A DNA stretch of 64,000 bases from G051903925 sp051903925 (GCF_051903925.1 NZ_CP173678.1:372001-436000), one strand, 5' to 3'. Numbered from the stretch's first letter, positions 8,638-17,022 are shown. Program-made: numbers and translations. The notes: generated from the sequence alone by a model not told the origin.

Positions 8638-9363
8638 TCACCCCGCGATGTACTGGGCGCCGTTGGCCGTCAGCGTCGTGCCGGTGATGAAGCCGGCATC
8701 GTCGCTGGCCAGGAACACGACGGCGCGCGCGATCTCCTCGGCCTCGCCCAGGCGGCCCACGGGGATGGTCGCCACGACCTTGGCCAGCGCCTCGGGCTTC
8801 ATCGCGGCGACCATCTCGGTCTTGATGTAGCCGGGTGCGATCACGTTCACCGTGATGCCCTTGTTGGCGCCTTCCTGGGCGAGCGCCTTGGTGAAGCCGA
8901 TCATCCCGGCCTTGGCCGCCGAGTAGTTGGTCTGGCCGATCTGGCCCTTCTGGCCGTTGATCGAGCTGATGTTCACGATGCGGCCGAAACCGCGCTCGCG
9001 CATGCCCTCGATCACGGCGCGGGAGGTGTTGAAGACCGAGCCCAGGTCGACTTCGATCACTTCCTTCCACTGGGCGGCCGTCATCTTGTGCAGGAAGCCG
9101 TCGCGCGTGATGCCGGCATTGTTGACCAGCACCTCGACCGGGCCCAGGTCGGCCTCGATCTGCTTGATGCCGGCGGCGGTCGCGTCGAAATCGGCGACGT
9201 CCCACTTGTAGACGGGGATGCCGGTTTCGGCCTTGAAGGCCGCTGCCGCCTCGTCATTGCCGCCATAGTTCGCGGCCACGGTATAGCCCGCTGCCTTCAG
9301 GCCCAGCGAAATGGCATGGCCGATGCCACGCGTGCCACCGGTGACCAGTGCTACCCGACCCAT
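8638..9363 (-). CDS. phaB: Acetoacetyl-CoA reductase
   Basis: 241-residue short-chain dehydrogenase that reduces acetoacetyl-CoA to (R)-3-hydroxybutyryl-CoA with NADPH, the second step of polyhydroxybutyrate synthesis. It shows the Rossmann motif GGTRGIG (residues 9-15), NNAG (81-84) and the catalytic Ser134, Tyr147 and Lys151 in SSIN...YSAAK. The length and the segment NISSINGQKGQIGQTNY match PhaB and separate it from FabG. It lies 110 bases downstream of phaA on the same strand. The synthase gene phaC is not in the window. Confidence 0.93.
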   Translation of the reverse strand: MGRVALVTGGTRGIGHAISLGLKAAGYTVAANYGGNDEAAAAFKAETGIPVYKWDVADFDATAAGIKQIEADLGPVEVLVNNAGITRDGFLHKMTAAQWKEVIEVDLGSVFNTSRAVIEGMRERGFGRIVNISSINGQKGQIGQTNYSAAKAGMIGFTKALAQEGANKGITVNVIAPGYIKTEMVAAMKPEALAKVVATIPVGRLGEAEEIARAVVFLASDDAGFITGTTLTANGAQYIAG

Positions 9364-9473
9364 AATACTCCCCTTCCATGGCTAGTGCGGCGCCCGGGTT
9401 GGTTCCCAGGCGCCGAGACGTCGTCGCTGCCCCCAGCGACCCGGCACCGACAAGGGGCCGGGACAGACAGCCG

Positions 9474-10649
9474 CTAGTCGCGGGCCAGGCACATGGCGAT
9501 GCCCATGCCGCCGCCGATGCACAGGGTGGCCAGGCCCTTCTTGGCGTCGCGCTTCTGCATCTCGTGCAGCAGGGTCACCAGGACGCGAGCGCCCGACGCC
9601 CCGATCGGATGGCCGATGGCGATCGCGCCGCCATTGACGTTGACCTTGCTGGTGTCCCAGCCCAGGTCCTTGTTCACTGCCAGCGCCTGCGCGGCAAAGG
9701 CCTCGTTCGCCTCGATCAGGTCCAGGTCGTCGACCGACCAGCCGGCCTTCTTCAGCGCCGCGCGGCTGGCCGGGATCGGGCCCGTGCCCATGATCTTGGG
9801 GTCCACGCCGGCCTGGGCCCAGGACACGATCCTGGCCAGCGGCGTCAGCCCCCGGCGCTTCGCCTCCTCCGCCGACATCAGCAGCACGGCGGCGGCGCCG
9901 TCATTGATGCCGCTGGCATTGGCGGCGGTCACCGAGCCCTCCTTGTCGAAGGCGGGCTTCAGCCCCTTGATCGTGTCGATGGTGACGCCGTCGCGGATGT
10001 ATTCGTCCTTGTCCACCGTCACCTCGCCCTTGCGGGTCTTGATGGTGACGGGGACGATCTCGTCCTTGAAGCGGCCTTCGGCGCGGGCCTTCTCCGCCTT
10101 GTTCTGCGAGGCGACGGCGAACTTGTCCTGCTCCTCGCGCGTGATCTGCCACTGGCGCGCCACGTTCTCGGCCGTGTTGCCCATGTGATAGCCGTTGAAG
10201 GCGTCCCACAGGCCGTCCTTGATCATCGTGTCGACAAGCTTGAGCTCGCCCATCTTGGTGCCGGCGCGCAGGTACTGGGCATGCGCGGCCTGGCTCATGC
10301 TTTCCTGGCCGCCGGCGATCACGATCTCGCTGTCGCCGTTCAGGATCGCCTGAAAGCCCAGTGCCACCGAGCGCAGGCCCGAGCCGCAGAGCTGGTTGAC
10401 GCCCCAGGCCGGCACTTCCACCGGCACGCCGGCGCCGATCGAAGCCTGGCGCGCGGGGTTCTGCCCCTGCGCCGCGGTCAGGATCTGACCCATGATCACT
10501 TCGCCGACGTCCGCTGCCTCGACCTGGCCGCGCTTCAGCACCTCGCTGATCACGGTCTGGCCCAGCGTGTGGGCGGGCAGGTCACCAAAAGCCCCGTTGA
10601 ACGAGCCGACCGGCGTGCGGGCGGCGCTGACGATGACGACCTCGGTCAT
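9474..10649 (-). CDS. phaA: Acetyl-CoA C-acetyltransferase (beta-ketothiolase)
   Basis: 391-residue thiolase that condenses two acetyl-CoA to acetoacetyl-CoA, the first step of polyhydroxybutyrate synthesis. Catalytic residues are visible: Cys88 in NQLCGSG, His347 in GHPIG and Cys377 in CIGGG. The start is set at the ATG at 10649, preceded by AAGGAGG; the frame stays open upstream but without thiolase sequence. It is followed by phaB and divergent from phaR, so PhaR control across the shared upstream region is likely. Confidence 0.95.
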   Translation of the reverse strand: MTEVVIVSAARTPVGSFNGAFGDLPAHTLGQTVISEVLKRGQVEAADVGEVIMGQILTAAQGQNPARQASIGAGVPVEVPAWGVNQLCGSGLRSVALGFQAILNGDSEIVIAGGQESMSQAAHAQYLRAGTKMGELKLVDTMIKDGLWDAFNGYHMGNTAENVARQWQITREEQDKFAVASQNKAEKARAEGRFKDEIVPVTIKTRKGEVTVDKDEYIRDGVTIDTIKGLKPAFDKEGSVTAANASGINDGAAAVLLMSAEEAKRRGLTPLARIVSWAQAGVDPKIMGTGPIPASRAALKKAGWSVDDLDLIEANEAFAAQALAVNKDLGWDTSKVNVNGGAIAIGHPIGASGARVLVTLLHEMQKRDAKKGLATLCIGGGMGIAMCLARD

Positions 10650-10818
10650 GAAGCTTCCTCCTTGCGCATGCTCCCTGGAGTCCGGTTGGGGCATGCAACG
10701 ATCCCTTGGTACGGACCTTGCCCAATGCCGGTTGAACGCGCAATGGGTGCTGCGCTGCCGAACTCCCGCTCCATGGGACTCTTGCGCAGCGCACACCTAA
10801 GACGCCACTATCGGCGCC
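10650..10818. promoter_or_regulatory. phaA/phaR divergent control region
   Basis: 169 bases between the divergent phaA and phaR starts. The region is rich in TGC/GCA steps: GCATGC occurs at 10666-10671 and 10691-10696 (25 bases apart), and a dyad TGCGCAGCGCA lies near the phaR side. PhaR proteins are known to bind TGC-rich DNA upstream of PHA genes, so these are candidate operators. No promoter boxes could be assigned with confidence. Confidence 0.4.
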
Positions 10819-11442
10819 ATGGTCCAGCGAGGCGAGAACGTGGTCGACAAGGCAGGCGCGGGGGAAGCCCCCGTCACGATCAAGAAATATGCCAACCGCC
10901 GTCTCTACAACACGGCCACCAGCAGTTATGTCACCCTGGACAACCTTGCCCAGATGCTGAAGCAGGGGTCCGACTTTGTGGTGTTCGATGCCAAGACGGG
11001 CGAGGACATCACCCGCTCGGTGCTGACGCAGATCATCTTCGAGGAAGAGGGCAAGGGGCAGAACATGCTGCCCATCCGCTTCCTGCGACAGCTGATCCGC
11101 TTCTATGGCGACAACCTCCAGTCGGTGGTGCCCAACTACCTCGACATGAGCATGGAGGCATTTGCCCGAAACCAGGAGCAGATGCGCAGCTACATCACCG
11201 AGGCATTCGGCAAGACCCACCCGTTCCGCCAGTTCGAGGAACTGGCCCGGCAGAACATGGGCATGTTCGAGCGCACGGTGCGCATGTTCTCGCCCTTTGG
11301 CGCGGGCGGCGCCCTCAACACCCTGCCGCCTGCGGCGGAGGCCAAGCCCGCGGCTGCGGCCCCAGAGGACGAGATGGCGGAACTGCGGCGGCAATTGGCC
11401 GGCATGCAGAAGCAGCTGGACGAGCTCGCCTCCAAGAAATAG
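10819..11442 (+). CDS. phaR: Polyhydroxyalkanoate synthesis regulator PhaR
   Basis: 207 residues. The N-terminal PHB/PHA accumulation regulator DNA-binding domain (about 14-80) has the hallmark IKKYANRRLYNT and YVTLDNLAQML segments. A middle PHB-binding region with FYGDNLQSVVPNYLD follows, then an Ala/Pro-rich stretch and a C-terminal coiled-coil-like helix (MAELRRQLAGMQKQLDEL). In known systems PhaR represses phasin and PHA genes and is released by nascent polymer. It is divergent from phaA-phaB here, as in many alphaproteobacteria. Confidence 0.93.
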   Translation: MVQRGENVVDKAGAGEAPVTIKKYANRRLYNTATSSYVTLDNLAQMLKQGSDFVVFDAKTGEDITRSVLTQIIFEEEGKGQNMLPIRFLRQLIRFYGDNLQSVVPNYLDMSMEAFARNQEQMRSYITEAFGKTHPFRQFEELARQNMGMFERTVRMFSPFGAGGALNTLPPAAEAKPAAAAPEDEMAELRRQLAGMQKQLDELASKK

Positions 11443-11482
11443 GCGGCGCAGTCGGGCCCGGCCGCGGGACAGGTGGCCGACC

Positions 11483-11992
11483 CTAGCCGGGCGCGCGCTT
11501 CGCGAGGCTCCGCAGCGCGGGGCCCGTGATCTGCCAGAGCTGCTCGCTTGCGATCTGCTCGCCCCCCAGCCGTCCATAGACGGCAAGCGCCAGGGCGTTC
11601 CGCTCCCACACCGTCCACTTGAGGCCATCCAGGCCTCGCGCCAGGACCAGGGCAGCCAGCGCGGCCATCAGCGCAACGCCGGCGCCGCGCCCCCTCGCCG
11701 CCTCGGCCACCGCCAGGTCGGAGAGGTAGAGGAAGCGGCGACCGGTGTGCCCCTCGATCATCGGCGCGTGCAGGGCGACGCCCACCACCTGCCCGCCATC
11801 GACTGCCACCAGGCCCTGCGCCAGCCGCGTGGGTCCCAGGAGCCAGGCGCAGAGCACGGACGGGTCCAGGTCCGGGTCGGGATCCTCCACATGCCGCGCC
11901 AGGCCCGCCAACAGGGCCCAGACAGCGGCCGCGTCGCTGCGGCGGAACGTCCTGACCCGCGGCGCCGGCGCCCGCTCTGCCGCATTGACCAT
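11483..11992 (-). CDS. GNAT family N-acetyltransferase
   Basis: 169-residue acetyltransferase-fold protein. The acetyl-CoA binding segment is LAVAEAARGRGAGVALM (about 100-116), matching the R-x-x-G-x-A/G pyrophosphate loop. Typical beta4 (LYLSDLAV) precedes it, and WERNALALAVYGRLG (GNAT motif B) follows near 138-152. The N-terminal part carries the acceptor site, which is not diagnostic, so the substrate (amine, antibiotic or protein) is unknown. The start ATG at 11992 lies very close to the divergent TerB-like gene. Confidence 0.82.
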   Translation of the reverse strand: MVNAAERAPAPRVRTFRRSDAAAVWALLAGLARHVEDPDPDLDPSVLCAWLLGPTRLAQGLVAVDGGQVVGVALHAPMIEGHTGRRFLYLSDLAVAEAARGRGAGVALMAALAALVLARGLDGLKWTVWERNALALAVYGRLGGEQIASEQLWQITGPALRSLAKRAPG

Positions 11993-12034
11993 GGAATGCC
12001 TGTGTTTCTGAGGGTTGTTTCGTGGCGTCGCAGC

Positions 12035-12514
12035 ATGTTAGTGGAGCCGATGCTGGATCGGGTATTGGCAATGCTGACGGGGCAGGCCCCGCGTGCCGCG
12101 CCCGGGCGACAGGGCGGGCTGAAGCTGGCGGTTGCAGCCCTCCTGGTCGAGGCAGCGACGATCGACAACGGCTTCGACGCGGTCGAGCGGCAGACCATCC
12201 TGGATCTGCTGCGACGCCGGTTCGACCTGGACGGCGCGGAGGCCGAGGGGTTGCTGCAGCAGGCCTGGACGCTGCAGCAGGGGTCGACCCAGGTCCTGCG
12301 CTTCACCCAGGCGATCAAGGACGCCCTGGACGAGCAGGAACGCATCGGCGTCCTGGAACAGGTGTGGGAGGTGATCCTGGCCGATGGCCGGGTCGACGAC
12401 CTGGAGGCGAACCTGATGCGGCGGCTGGCCGGCCTGGTCTATGTCACGGACCGGGACAGCGGGGACGCACGAAAGCGGGCGGAAGCCCGGATGGCAGCGG
12501 CAAGCCGGCAATAG
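12035..12514 (+). CDS. TerB-like tellurite resistance family protein
   Basis: 159-residue all-helical protein of the TerB-like superfamily. It has the usual acidic patches: LKLAVAALLVEAATIDNGFDAVER near the start and the second EF-like segment EVILADGRVDDLEANLMRRLAGL near the end, each marking one half of the helical repeat. Homologues are widespread in alphaproteobacteria and mostly uncharacterised; despite the family name, tellurite resistance should not be assumed. An in-frame ATG at 12050 and an earlier one at 11996 are alternatives; the latter would leave almost no space to the divergent GNAT start. Confidence 0.8.
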   Translation: MLVEPMLDRVLAMLTGQAPRAAPGRQGGLKLAVAALLVEAATIDNGFDAVERQTILDLLRRRFDLDGAEAEGLLQQAWTLQQGSTQVLRFTQAIKDALDEQERIGVLEQVWEVILADGRVDDLEANLMRRLAGLVYVTDRDSGDARKRAEARMAAASRQ

Positions 12515-12616
12515 CACGCCGGCGCCGGAGCGAGTTTCTGGTGAAGTGGGTGGCGGTCGGGCACAGGTGCCCGGGCCGGCCCAGCGGACAAGACGCCCAA
12601 AGGAGCGCGACCGAAG

Positions 12617-12952
12617 ATGACGTATGTGGTCGGCGAAGGCTGCATCAAGTGCAAGTACATGGACTGCGTCGAAGTCTGCCCCGTGGACTGCTTCTACGAG
12701 GGCGAGAACATGCTCGTCATCCATCCTGACGAGTGCATCGACTGCGGCGTGTGCGAACCCGAATGCCCGGCCGAGGCGATCTTCCCCGATACCGAAAGCG
12801 CCATCGAGAAGTTCGCGGAGCTGAACCGGACCTATGCCCTGTCCTGGCCCAACATCACCCGCAAGGGCAAGGCGCCGGACGATGCCGATTCGTGGAAGGG
12901 CGTGCCCGACAAGTTCGAGAAGTACTTCGATCCGAACCCGCCCAAGCGGTGA
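12617..12952 (+). CDS. fdxA: Seven-iron ferredoxin FdxA
   Basis: 111-residue soluble electron carrier binding one [3Fe-4S] and one [4Fe-4S] cluster. Cysteines lie in CIKCKYMDCVEVCPVDC (residues 9-25) and CIDCGVCEPECP (about 40-51). The C-terminal extension NRTYALSWPNITRKG...DKFEKYFDP is typical of the FdxA group of alphaproteobacteria and Azotobacter FdI. The next gene downstream is carD, an arrangement common in this class. Redox partner not known from context; an NADPH-ferredoxin reductase gene lies far away at the right edge. Confidence 0.95.
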   Translation: MTYVVGEGCIKCKYMDCVEVCPVDCFYEGENMLVIHPDECIDCGVCEPECPAEAIFPDTESAIEKFAELNRTYALSWPNITRKGKAPDDADSWKGVPDKFEKYFDPNPPKR

Positions 12953-13174
12953 GTCCGGCGGCGCGCCGCGCGACGTCCCGGCCGCTGCCCTGCCTGGCCG
13001 TGAACCGCCTCGCGCGGCACGGCAACGCAGGGCAGGCATACGTCAATTTCCTTCGATTTCCTGTCTTGGTGTGGTAATAATGAAGCCGGTTGAGATACCC
13101 GCTTCAGGATGAGGTTTCGCGCCGGTGTTGCGTCTCTTAAGACGTTGGGCCGCGGGCCTCGAATCAAACGAGAC

Positions 13175-13218
13175 CGGGACTGTCGAAGTCTGAACCGATT
13201 TTTCGGTTCGGGGTCCCG
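13175..13218 (+). promoter_or_regulatory. Nested hairpin in the carD leader
   Basis: An inner hairpin GAACCGA-TTTT-TCGGTTC (13192-13209, perfect 7-bp stem) sits within an outer stem CGGGAC/GTCCCG (13175-13180 with 13213-13218). It lies 33 to 77 bases upstream of the carD ATG, in the 299-base gap after fdxA. It could be a transcript leader structure or a leaky terminator of fdxA. An upstream long-loop dyad CTGCCCTGC/GCAGGGCAG (12985-12993 with 13027-13035) is another fdxA terminator candidate. Confidence 0.45.
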
Positions 13219-13251
13219 ACTGCGTTTGCCTTGGCATGCAAGGACGACAAG

Positions 13252-13767
13252 ATGGCAGTGGCGAAGAAGAAGGCCCTAAGCTCCGAATTCGCGGCGGGTG
13301 ACTATATCGTCTACCCGGCTCACGGCGTAGGCCGGATCCTGGCGGCGGAGCAGCAGGTCATTTCGGGCATCACGCTCGATCTCTTCGTCATCCATTTCGA
13401 GAAGGATCGCATGACCCTGCGCGTGCCCGTGGCCAAGGCGGCCTCGGTCGGCATGCGCAAGCTGTCCAGCCCGCAGAAGCTGCAGAGCGCGCTGGCGACG
13501 CTCAAGGGCCGCGCCCGCATCAAGCGCACGATGTGGAGCCGGCGCGCCCAGGAGTACGAGGCCAAGATCAATTCCGGCGATCCCGTCTCCATCGCCGAGG
13601 TGGTGCGCGACCTGCACCGCAATGCCGGCCAGCCGGAACAGTCCTATAGCGAGCGGCAGATCTATGAGGCCGCCCTGGACCGCCTGGCCCGCGAAGTGGC
13701 CGCGATCGAGGAGATCGACGAGACGGCAGCCGTGCAGCGGCTTGAGGCGCTGCTGAAGGCCGACTGA
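13252..13767 (+). CDS. carD: CarD family transcriptional regulator
   Basis: 171-residue RNA polymerase-binding regulator. The N-terminal RID/Tudor-like domain (about 10-65) has GDYIVYPAHGVGRI and the C-terminal helical DNA-binding domain (about 70-165) includes TMWSRRAQEYEAKINSGD. CarD stabilises open promoter complexes, notably at rRNA promoters, in alphaproteobacteria and actinobacteria. An in-frame ATG exists at 13231, but the ATG at 13252 has AAGGA seven bases upstream and gives the usual N terminus. A strong terminator follows at 13784. Confidence 0.93.
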   Translation: MAVAKKKALSSEFAAGDYIVYPAHGVGRILAAEQQVISGITLDLFVIHFEKDRMTLRVPVAKAASVGMRKLSSPQKLQSALATLKGRARIKRTMWSRRAQEYEAKINSGDPVSIAEVVRDLHRNAGQPEQSYSERQIYEAALDRLAREVAAIEEIDETAAVQRLEALLKAD

Positions 13768-13783
13768 CGTCCCATCCTGCGTC

Positions 13784-13824
13784 GACAAGGGCCGCCGCGC
13801 GATTCCAGCGCGGCGGCCCTTGTC
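13784..13824 (+). terminator. carD terminator hairpin
   Basis: A perfect 17-bp inverted repeat (13784-13800 and 13808-13824, arms beginning GACAAGGGCC) flanks a seven-base loop and begins 17 bases after the carD stop codon. The following GTTTCGG is not a run of T, so efficiency is uncertain, but the stem strength and position fit a terminator. Confidence 0.75.
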
Positions 13825-13934
13825 GTTTCGGGGCTGGTGTCGTTTCGGGGCGGGCGATCGCCAGGTCGCAACCGGGCGACGCTTTTGTCACCACGGCATC
13901 CGCGCCATGATCGGTTCATGAGGTGCCCCAGGTC

Positions 13935-14810
13935 ATGACGCCGCCGCAGCCGCCGGACCCGGCCGCAGCCGGTCCCGATGCACCCAGGCGCCAGACGCCC
14001 GAGCCGTCCCCATCGTCCAGCGAGGTCTTCGCCATCCTGGAGCGGCCCCGCCGCATCTGGGCCATTGCCGCGATCCATGGCGAGCTGGATCGGCTGGTCC
14101 GCCTGCACGACGCGGTGGCCGAGCGGATCCGCATGGGCGACCGGCTGGTCTACCTGGGCAACATGCTGGGCCACGGACCCGATGTGGTGGGCACGGTCGA
14201 CGAACTGCTGGACTTCCGCTGCCGCGTCCTGGCCGAGCCTGGAATGATGCCGCAGGACATCGTCTACCTGCGCGGCGCGCAGGAGGAGATGTGGGCCAAG
14301 CTGCGCCACCTGCATTTCGCGCAAGGCCCGGCCGAGGTGCTGGACTGGATGCTGCGCCAGGGTCTGGCCCAGACGCTGGCAAGCTATGGCCTGGACGCGC
14401 AGGAAGGCATGGCCCGCTGCCGCGACGGGGCACCGTCGATCGCGCGCTGGCTCGCACGCGTGCGCCAGGTGCAGGCCGGGCATCCCGGCCATGAGGAGTT
14501 GATGGCCCACCTGCGCCGCTATGCCCGCTGCGACCAGGAACGGCTGCTGTTCGTCAATGCCGGGGTCGACCCGCACCGGCCGCTGAGCCAGCAGGCCGAC
14601 ACCTTCTGGTGGGGGACGGCCGACTTCGACACGATTGCCCGACCCTATGCGGGATACCGCCTGGTCGTGCGGGGCTTCGATCGGCTGCGGCGCGGCCTGG
14701 ACCAGGCCGCGCACCGGCTGTCCCTGGACGCCGGCTGCGGCTTTGGCGGCCCGCTTCTTGGGGTCGCCCTGTCGCCCGAGGGCGACGTGCTTGAAGTCCT
14801 GAACGGCTGA
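13935..14810 (+). CDS. PPP-type phosphatase-like protein lacking metal ligands
   Basis: 291 residues. The order and spacing of segments follow bacterial PPP-family serine/threonine phosphatases, but the catalytic signature positions are changed. The GDxHG position reads AAIHG (45-49), the GDxVDRG position GNMLGHG (75-81), the GNHE position GAQE (114-117) and the (V)HAG position VNAG (around 208), while the later GHT position reads RGF. Four or more metal-binding Asp, Asn and His residues are therefore absent, so catalysis by the family mechanism is unlikely. Flanking fold residues (LVYLG, LLFVNAGVDP) are kept, and the frame is intact, which argues for a selected non-catalytic role. The ATG at 13935 is chosen; a GTG at 13923 is possible. 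Confidence 0.75.
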   Translation: MTPPQPPDPAAAGPDAPRRQTPEPSPSSSEVFAILERPRRIWAIAAIHGELDRLVRLHDAVAERIRMGDRLVYLGNMLGHGPDVVGTVDELLDFRCRVLAEPGMMPQDIVYLRGAQEEMWAKLRHLHFAQGPAEVLDWMLRQGLAQTLASYGLDAQEGMARCRDGAPSIARWLARVRQVQAGHPGHEELMAHLRRYARCDQERLLFVNAGVDPHRPLSQQADTFWWGTADFDTIARPYAGYRLVVRGFDRLRRGLDQAAHRLSLDAGCGFGGPLLGVALSPEGDVLEVLNG

Positions 14811-14820
14811 CGGCGCCGGG

Positions 14821-16236
14821 CTATCCGGCGCGAACGACGCGCACCCGCTGACCGGGGCGCAGTGTGTCGCGCGGGCCCAGGCCGTTCATCAAACGAAAGC
14901 GCGCCTGCGGCTGCACCACGGGCATGCCGGCGGCCAGGCTGGCAACGTCCTGACCCGGCCTAACGGTCACGATGGCCAGGACGCGGCGCCGCTGGCGCGC
15001 GCGCTCCTGCACCGACAGGGGTCGAAGGCTGAAGACGGTGTCGTTGAACGCGGGCTCGAAGCTGTCCAGGCGACCGGGGGGCGCCGCCAGCAGCAGGCGC
15101 AGGATGCGGGCCGGCGCCGGCCGCATTCCTGGCGGCTGGGGCAGGCGGATGGCGACCAGGCGCGTCTCGACGGGCCCGTCCAGGCGCATCGCCTCGGAGC
15201 GCGCGGTGGCGGCATCCTGCGGCCCGACGCGAAAGGACTGCAGCGCCTGCAGCGCCAGGTCCACCCCCCAGTTGCCGGCGAGCCACGCGGCCAGCCGACC
15301 CTGCGCTGGCCCTGGAACGACGTCCAGCTCGACCGTTGCCCCCTCCGGCCCCAGGGCGCTCACCACGCCAGGACCCAGGCGAATCTCGAAGCCCTGCGGC
15401 AGGTCGATGGCGAAGCCCTGGACCGGGTCCAGCAGGGTATTGCCCATGACGACGCCCAAGGCAGGGTCCGCCCCGAACAGCATGCCGTCGGTCGCCCGCA
15501 GCAACGCCTCGCGGCGGCGCTGGCCGGCACCCTGCGGCCGCACCTGCGCCGACAGGGCGCGCACCCGGGCAATGCGCTGCGCCAGCGCCGGGTGCGAGCG
15601 GGCAACGCTGTCCGGCACCGCGCCGTCGCTGCCTTCCAACAGGGACAGCTGCCGGCTGAAGTCCAGGAAGTCGGCCAGGGCGGCAGGGTCATAGCCCAGG
15701 TGCGCCAGGGCCCGGACGGACATCGCATCGGCCTGGAACTCCTGGTCGGGGCTGAAGCCCCCCTCGCCCGCGTGCTCCGCCGAGACATAGGCGTGGCCGG
15801 CCGCGACATGCGCCAGTTCATGGCCGATCACGCCGGCAAGTTCCGCCTCGTCGCGGACATTGGCCAGCAGGCCCCGGGTGACATACAGCCGCGCGCCCGA
15901 AGCGGCGAAGGCATTGATCTCGGGGGTGTTCAGGACCTGGACGCGCCACGCGCCTTCGGGCAGGCCCAGCGCCGGGGCCAAGGCCTGGGCCAGGCCATCG
16001 ACGTAGAACTGCAGGCGGTCGTCGCGATAGGCTCCGCCATAGGCCTGCAGCACGACATCCGTCGCGCGAGCCGGCACGCCTGCGACGACCGCGAGCAGGA
16101 GAGCGAGCACGAAGGGCCGGAGCAGATGTCGACCCAGCCTTGAAACGCAACCGAACAGGATGGCCGTCAGCCCTTGCGCACCATGACGGGACGGGAGTCT
16201 ACACGCAGCGGCGCGGATTGCGCAGGCCTCTTGCAC
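14821..16236 (-). CDS. M48 family metalloprotease with C-terminal LysM-like tail
   Basis: Envelope zinc peptidase of up to 471 residues. A hydrophobic export signal (PFVLALLLAVVAGVPARA) is followed by the M48 domain with HELAH and the downstream glutamate zinc ligand in EFQADAMSVRALAHLGYDP. It resembles BepA/YfgC-type periplasmic proteases that handle outer-membrane protein assembly. The C terminus (VRPGQDVASLAAGMP...LRPGQRVRVV) looks like the LysM-like or SH3-like tail seen in related proteins. The ATG at 16236 gives an odd 40-residue extension before the signal and overlaps the divergent gene; the true start is probably a later alternative codon near 16110. Confidence 0.85.
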   Translation of the reverse strand: MQEACAIRAAACRLPSRHGAQGLTAILFGCVSRLGRHLLRPFVLALLLAVVAGVPARATDVVLQAYGGAYRDDRLQFYVDGLAQALAPALGLPEGAWRVQVLNTPEINAFAASGARLYVTRGLLANVRDEAELAGVIGHELAHVAAGHAYVSAEHAGEGGFSPDQEFQADAMSVRALAHLGYDPAALADFLDFSRQLSLLEGSDGAVPDSVARSHPALAQRIARVRALSAQVRPQGAGQRRREALLRATDGMLFGADPALGVVMGNTLLDPVQGFAIDLPQGFEIRLGPGVVSALGPEGATVELDVVPGPAQGRLAAWLAGNWGVDLALQALQSFRVGPQDAATARSEAMRLDGPVETRLVAIRLPQPPGMRPAPARILRLLLAAPPGRLDSFEPAFNDTVFSLRPLSVQERARQRRRVLAIVTVRPGQDVASLAAGMPVVQPQARFRLMNGLGPRDTLRPGQRVRVVRAG

Positions 16237-17022
16237 CGATCGGCCGCGCTGGCGTTGGCGATCGGCCTGGTCCTGGCGCTGACGGCGATGGACCTGCCCG
16301 ACCTGCCGCCCGCCTCAGGACGCGAGGGCCGCGTCGCCGCCGTGGTCGACGGCGCCACGCTGGCGCTGGCGGAGGGGCCCGTGCTGGTGCTGGCGGGAAT
16401 CCAGGCACCACTCCTGCCGGAGGGGCGAACGCCCTGGCCCCATGCCCAGCGTGCGCGCGATGCCCTGGCCGCGCTGGTCCTGGGGCGCGTGGTGCGCTGG
16501 CAGGACGCGCAGGCCCCGGACCGCCATGGCCGTGTCGCGGCACAGGTCAGGCTGGATGATGGCCGCTGGCTGCAGGCCGTGCTGGTGGCAGAGGGGCAGG
16601 CCCGGGTGCGCTGTCGCGGGCGCACCGATGCGGCCGCAGCCCAGCTGCTGCCGCTGGAAGCCACGGCACGCGCGGCCCGGCGCGGCTTGTGGGCGCTGGA
16701 CGCTTATGACGTGCAGCAGGCCCACGCCACGGGCTGGCCGCTGGACCGGTTCCAGATCGTGGAGGGCACCGTCGCGCGGGCCAGCCGCAGTGGCGCCCGG
16801 CTATTCCTGGATTTCGGCCCGGACTGGCGTCAGGACTTTTCGGTCGTCGTGAGTGCGGACGTGCGCCGCGACCTGGAGCGTAGTGGCATCGACCCGGCTG
16901 CCCTGACCGGGCGAACGCTACGCGTCCGGGGCTGGGCAGCCTGGTGGTTCGGACCGCAGGTGGCGCTGACCTGTGCCGCCCACCTGGAGGTCCTGGCCGG
17001 GCCTACTTCTCCTCAACCGTGA
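16183..17022 (+). CDS. Thermonuclease-family (SNase-like) protein, degenerate active site
   Basis: 279 residues with an N-terminal membrane anchor or signal (about 20-40, ALALAIGLVLALTAM), then a staphylococcal nuclease-like OB fold (about 50-160), then an extra C-terminal OB-like segment (about 185-270). The family segment with the first catalytic Arg and the Glu (usually RLxGIDxPE) reads VLAGIQAPLL, so both residues are missing, while DRHGR keeps the second Arg region. Nuclease activity is doubtful. An upstream TTG at 16174 is possible; the ATG is preferred. The start overlaps the longest version of the divergent protease gene. Confidence 0.75.
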   Translation: MTGRESTRSGADCAGLLHRSAALALAIGLVLALTAMDLPDLPPASGREGRVAAVVDGATLALAEGPVLVLAGIQAPLLPEGRTPWPHAQRARDALAALVLGRVVRWQDAQAPDRHGRVAAQVRLDDGRWLQAVLVAEGQARVRCRGRTDAAAAQLLPLEATARAARRGLWALDAYDVQQAHATGWPLDRFQIVEGTVARASRSGARLFLDFGPDWRQDFSVVVSADVRRDLERSGIDPAALTGRTLRVRGWAAWWFGPQVALTCAAHLEVLAGPTSPQP

